Shown: one piece after another, positions 41,449 to 41,641 of the stretch
Layout: each line of letters begins with the position of its first letter
Numbering within the stretch: position 1 is the first letter of the stretch
DNA from: SKLM01 sp964450435
GTDB taxonomy: Bacteria; Chloroflexota; Anaerolineae; B4-G1
Direction: 5' to 3'
Length of the DNA: 41,641 bases
Assembly: GCA_964450435.1 (NCBI GenBank)
Contig: CAYVCX010000020.1
Span: 1-41,641 of the forward strand
The notes under the pieces: model-generated
What the model was told of the DNA's origin: nothing
Seen by the model: only the letters and a program-made list of their open reading frames with translations
Databases searched by the model: none
Position numbers and translations under genes: made by a program

Positions 41449-41641
41449 TTAGGTATTGCCTTCGCAGTGCCTGAGTGCCATAAGAAGTTGCTCACGGTTA
41501 TCCTGCCAAGCGTCGACATTGGACAGGATGATTTCCAGTAGTTCACTGGCGAGCAAGAGAGCGAAATGGGATCCAGCGTAGACAGCCAACTCGCGTTGGG
41601 GAAGGGGTATAGCCGGTGGCCCCATGTTCAACGTCTCAAGG
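41449..41641 (-). CDS. Possible 3' end of an unidentified gene, cut by the window edge
   Basis: A minus-strand frame stays open from the window edge to a TAA at 41449-41451, giving at least 60 residues (ELAVYAGSHFALLLASE, then EIILSNVDAWQDNREQLL). Codon choice and amino-acid balance look protein-like and no good start with a ribosome binding site is seen, so it may be the tail of a longer gene beyond the window. I do not recognise the family. A 94-codon frame on the opposite strand (41257-41541) is a competing reading. The rest of 41155-41448 shows nothing I can name. Confidence 0.25.
   Translation of the reverse strand, partial: LETLNMGPPAIPLPQRELAVYAGSHFALLLASELLEIILSNVDAWQDNREQLLMALRHCEGNT

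Overview
The window looks like a contig from a member of the Chloroflexota, probably an uncultured Anaerolineae-like anaerobe. Evidence: high GC; lipoprotein substrate-binding proteins with a Val/Glu-rich linker just after the lipobox; a large DUF2298 membrane protein of the 'Chlor_Arch_YYY' type known mainly from Chloroflexi and archaea; and intergenic palindromic repeats of the GAGGAGCGGAGCGACGAGGAATC kind common in that phylum. The phylum call is an inference from these traits, not from a marker gene. No rRNA, tRNA, CRISPR array, IS element or phage gene was recognised.

Plus-strand catabolic operon (about 0.5-15.5 kb). An RpiR-type regulator, apparently made from a leaderless mRNA, is followed by an oligopeptide/opine-type ABC importer (binding lipoprotein, two permeases, two ATPases). 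A non-pyrrolysine MttB-family methyltransferase is inserted between the permeases and the ATPases. Next come a C45 (acyltransferase-like) Ntn-hydrolase and an octopine/nopaline-type dehydrogenase. The operon ends with a 1224-residue protein that joins a GlmS-like cobalamin domain, a GlmE-like mutase domain and a MutL-type reactivating ATPase in one chain. I read this as import of an amide- or opine-like amino compound, hydrolysis, oxidation and a B12-dependent carbon-skeleton rearrangement; the substrate is not evident.

Minus-strand array (about 35.6-15.8 kb). Sixteen genes run in one direction: FdrA-like protein, carbon-nitrogen hydrolase, DUF1116 protein, two-domain cyclase-family hydrolase, BMP-type nucleoside ABC importer, three-subunit molybdenum hydroxylase, class III CoA-transferase, and a biotin-dependent Na+-pumping decarboxylase (carboxyltransferase, gamma-type anchor, biotin carrier, beta-type pump). 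FdrA and DUF1116, with the divergently transcribed DUF2877 gene, match the three proteins reported as oxamate carbamoyltransferase in E. coli allantoin degradation. The array resembles uptake and stepwise dismantling of a nitrogen heterocycle or ureide, with carbamoyl recovery at one end and CoA-linked, Na+-coupled decarboxylation at the other.

The region upstream of fdrA (35.69-36.00 kb) holds three tandem copies of a unit of about 101 bp. Each carries a TTGACA-16-TATACT-like promoter pointing into the array. This and the three-in-one mutase are the most unusual things in the window.

The right end (37-41.6 kb) is housekeeping: the DUF2298 membrane protein and coaBC, each with a clear sigma70-type promoter, then a poorly defined stretch at the edge.
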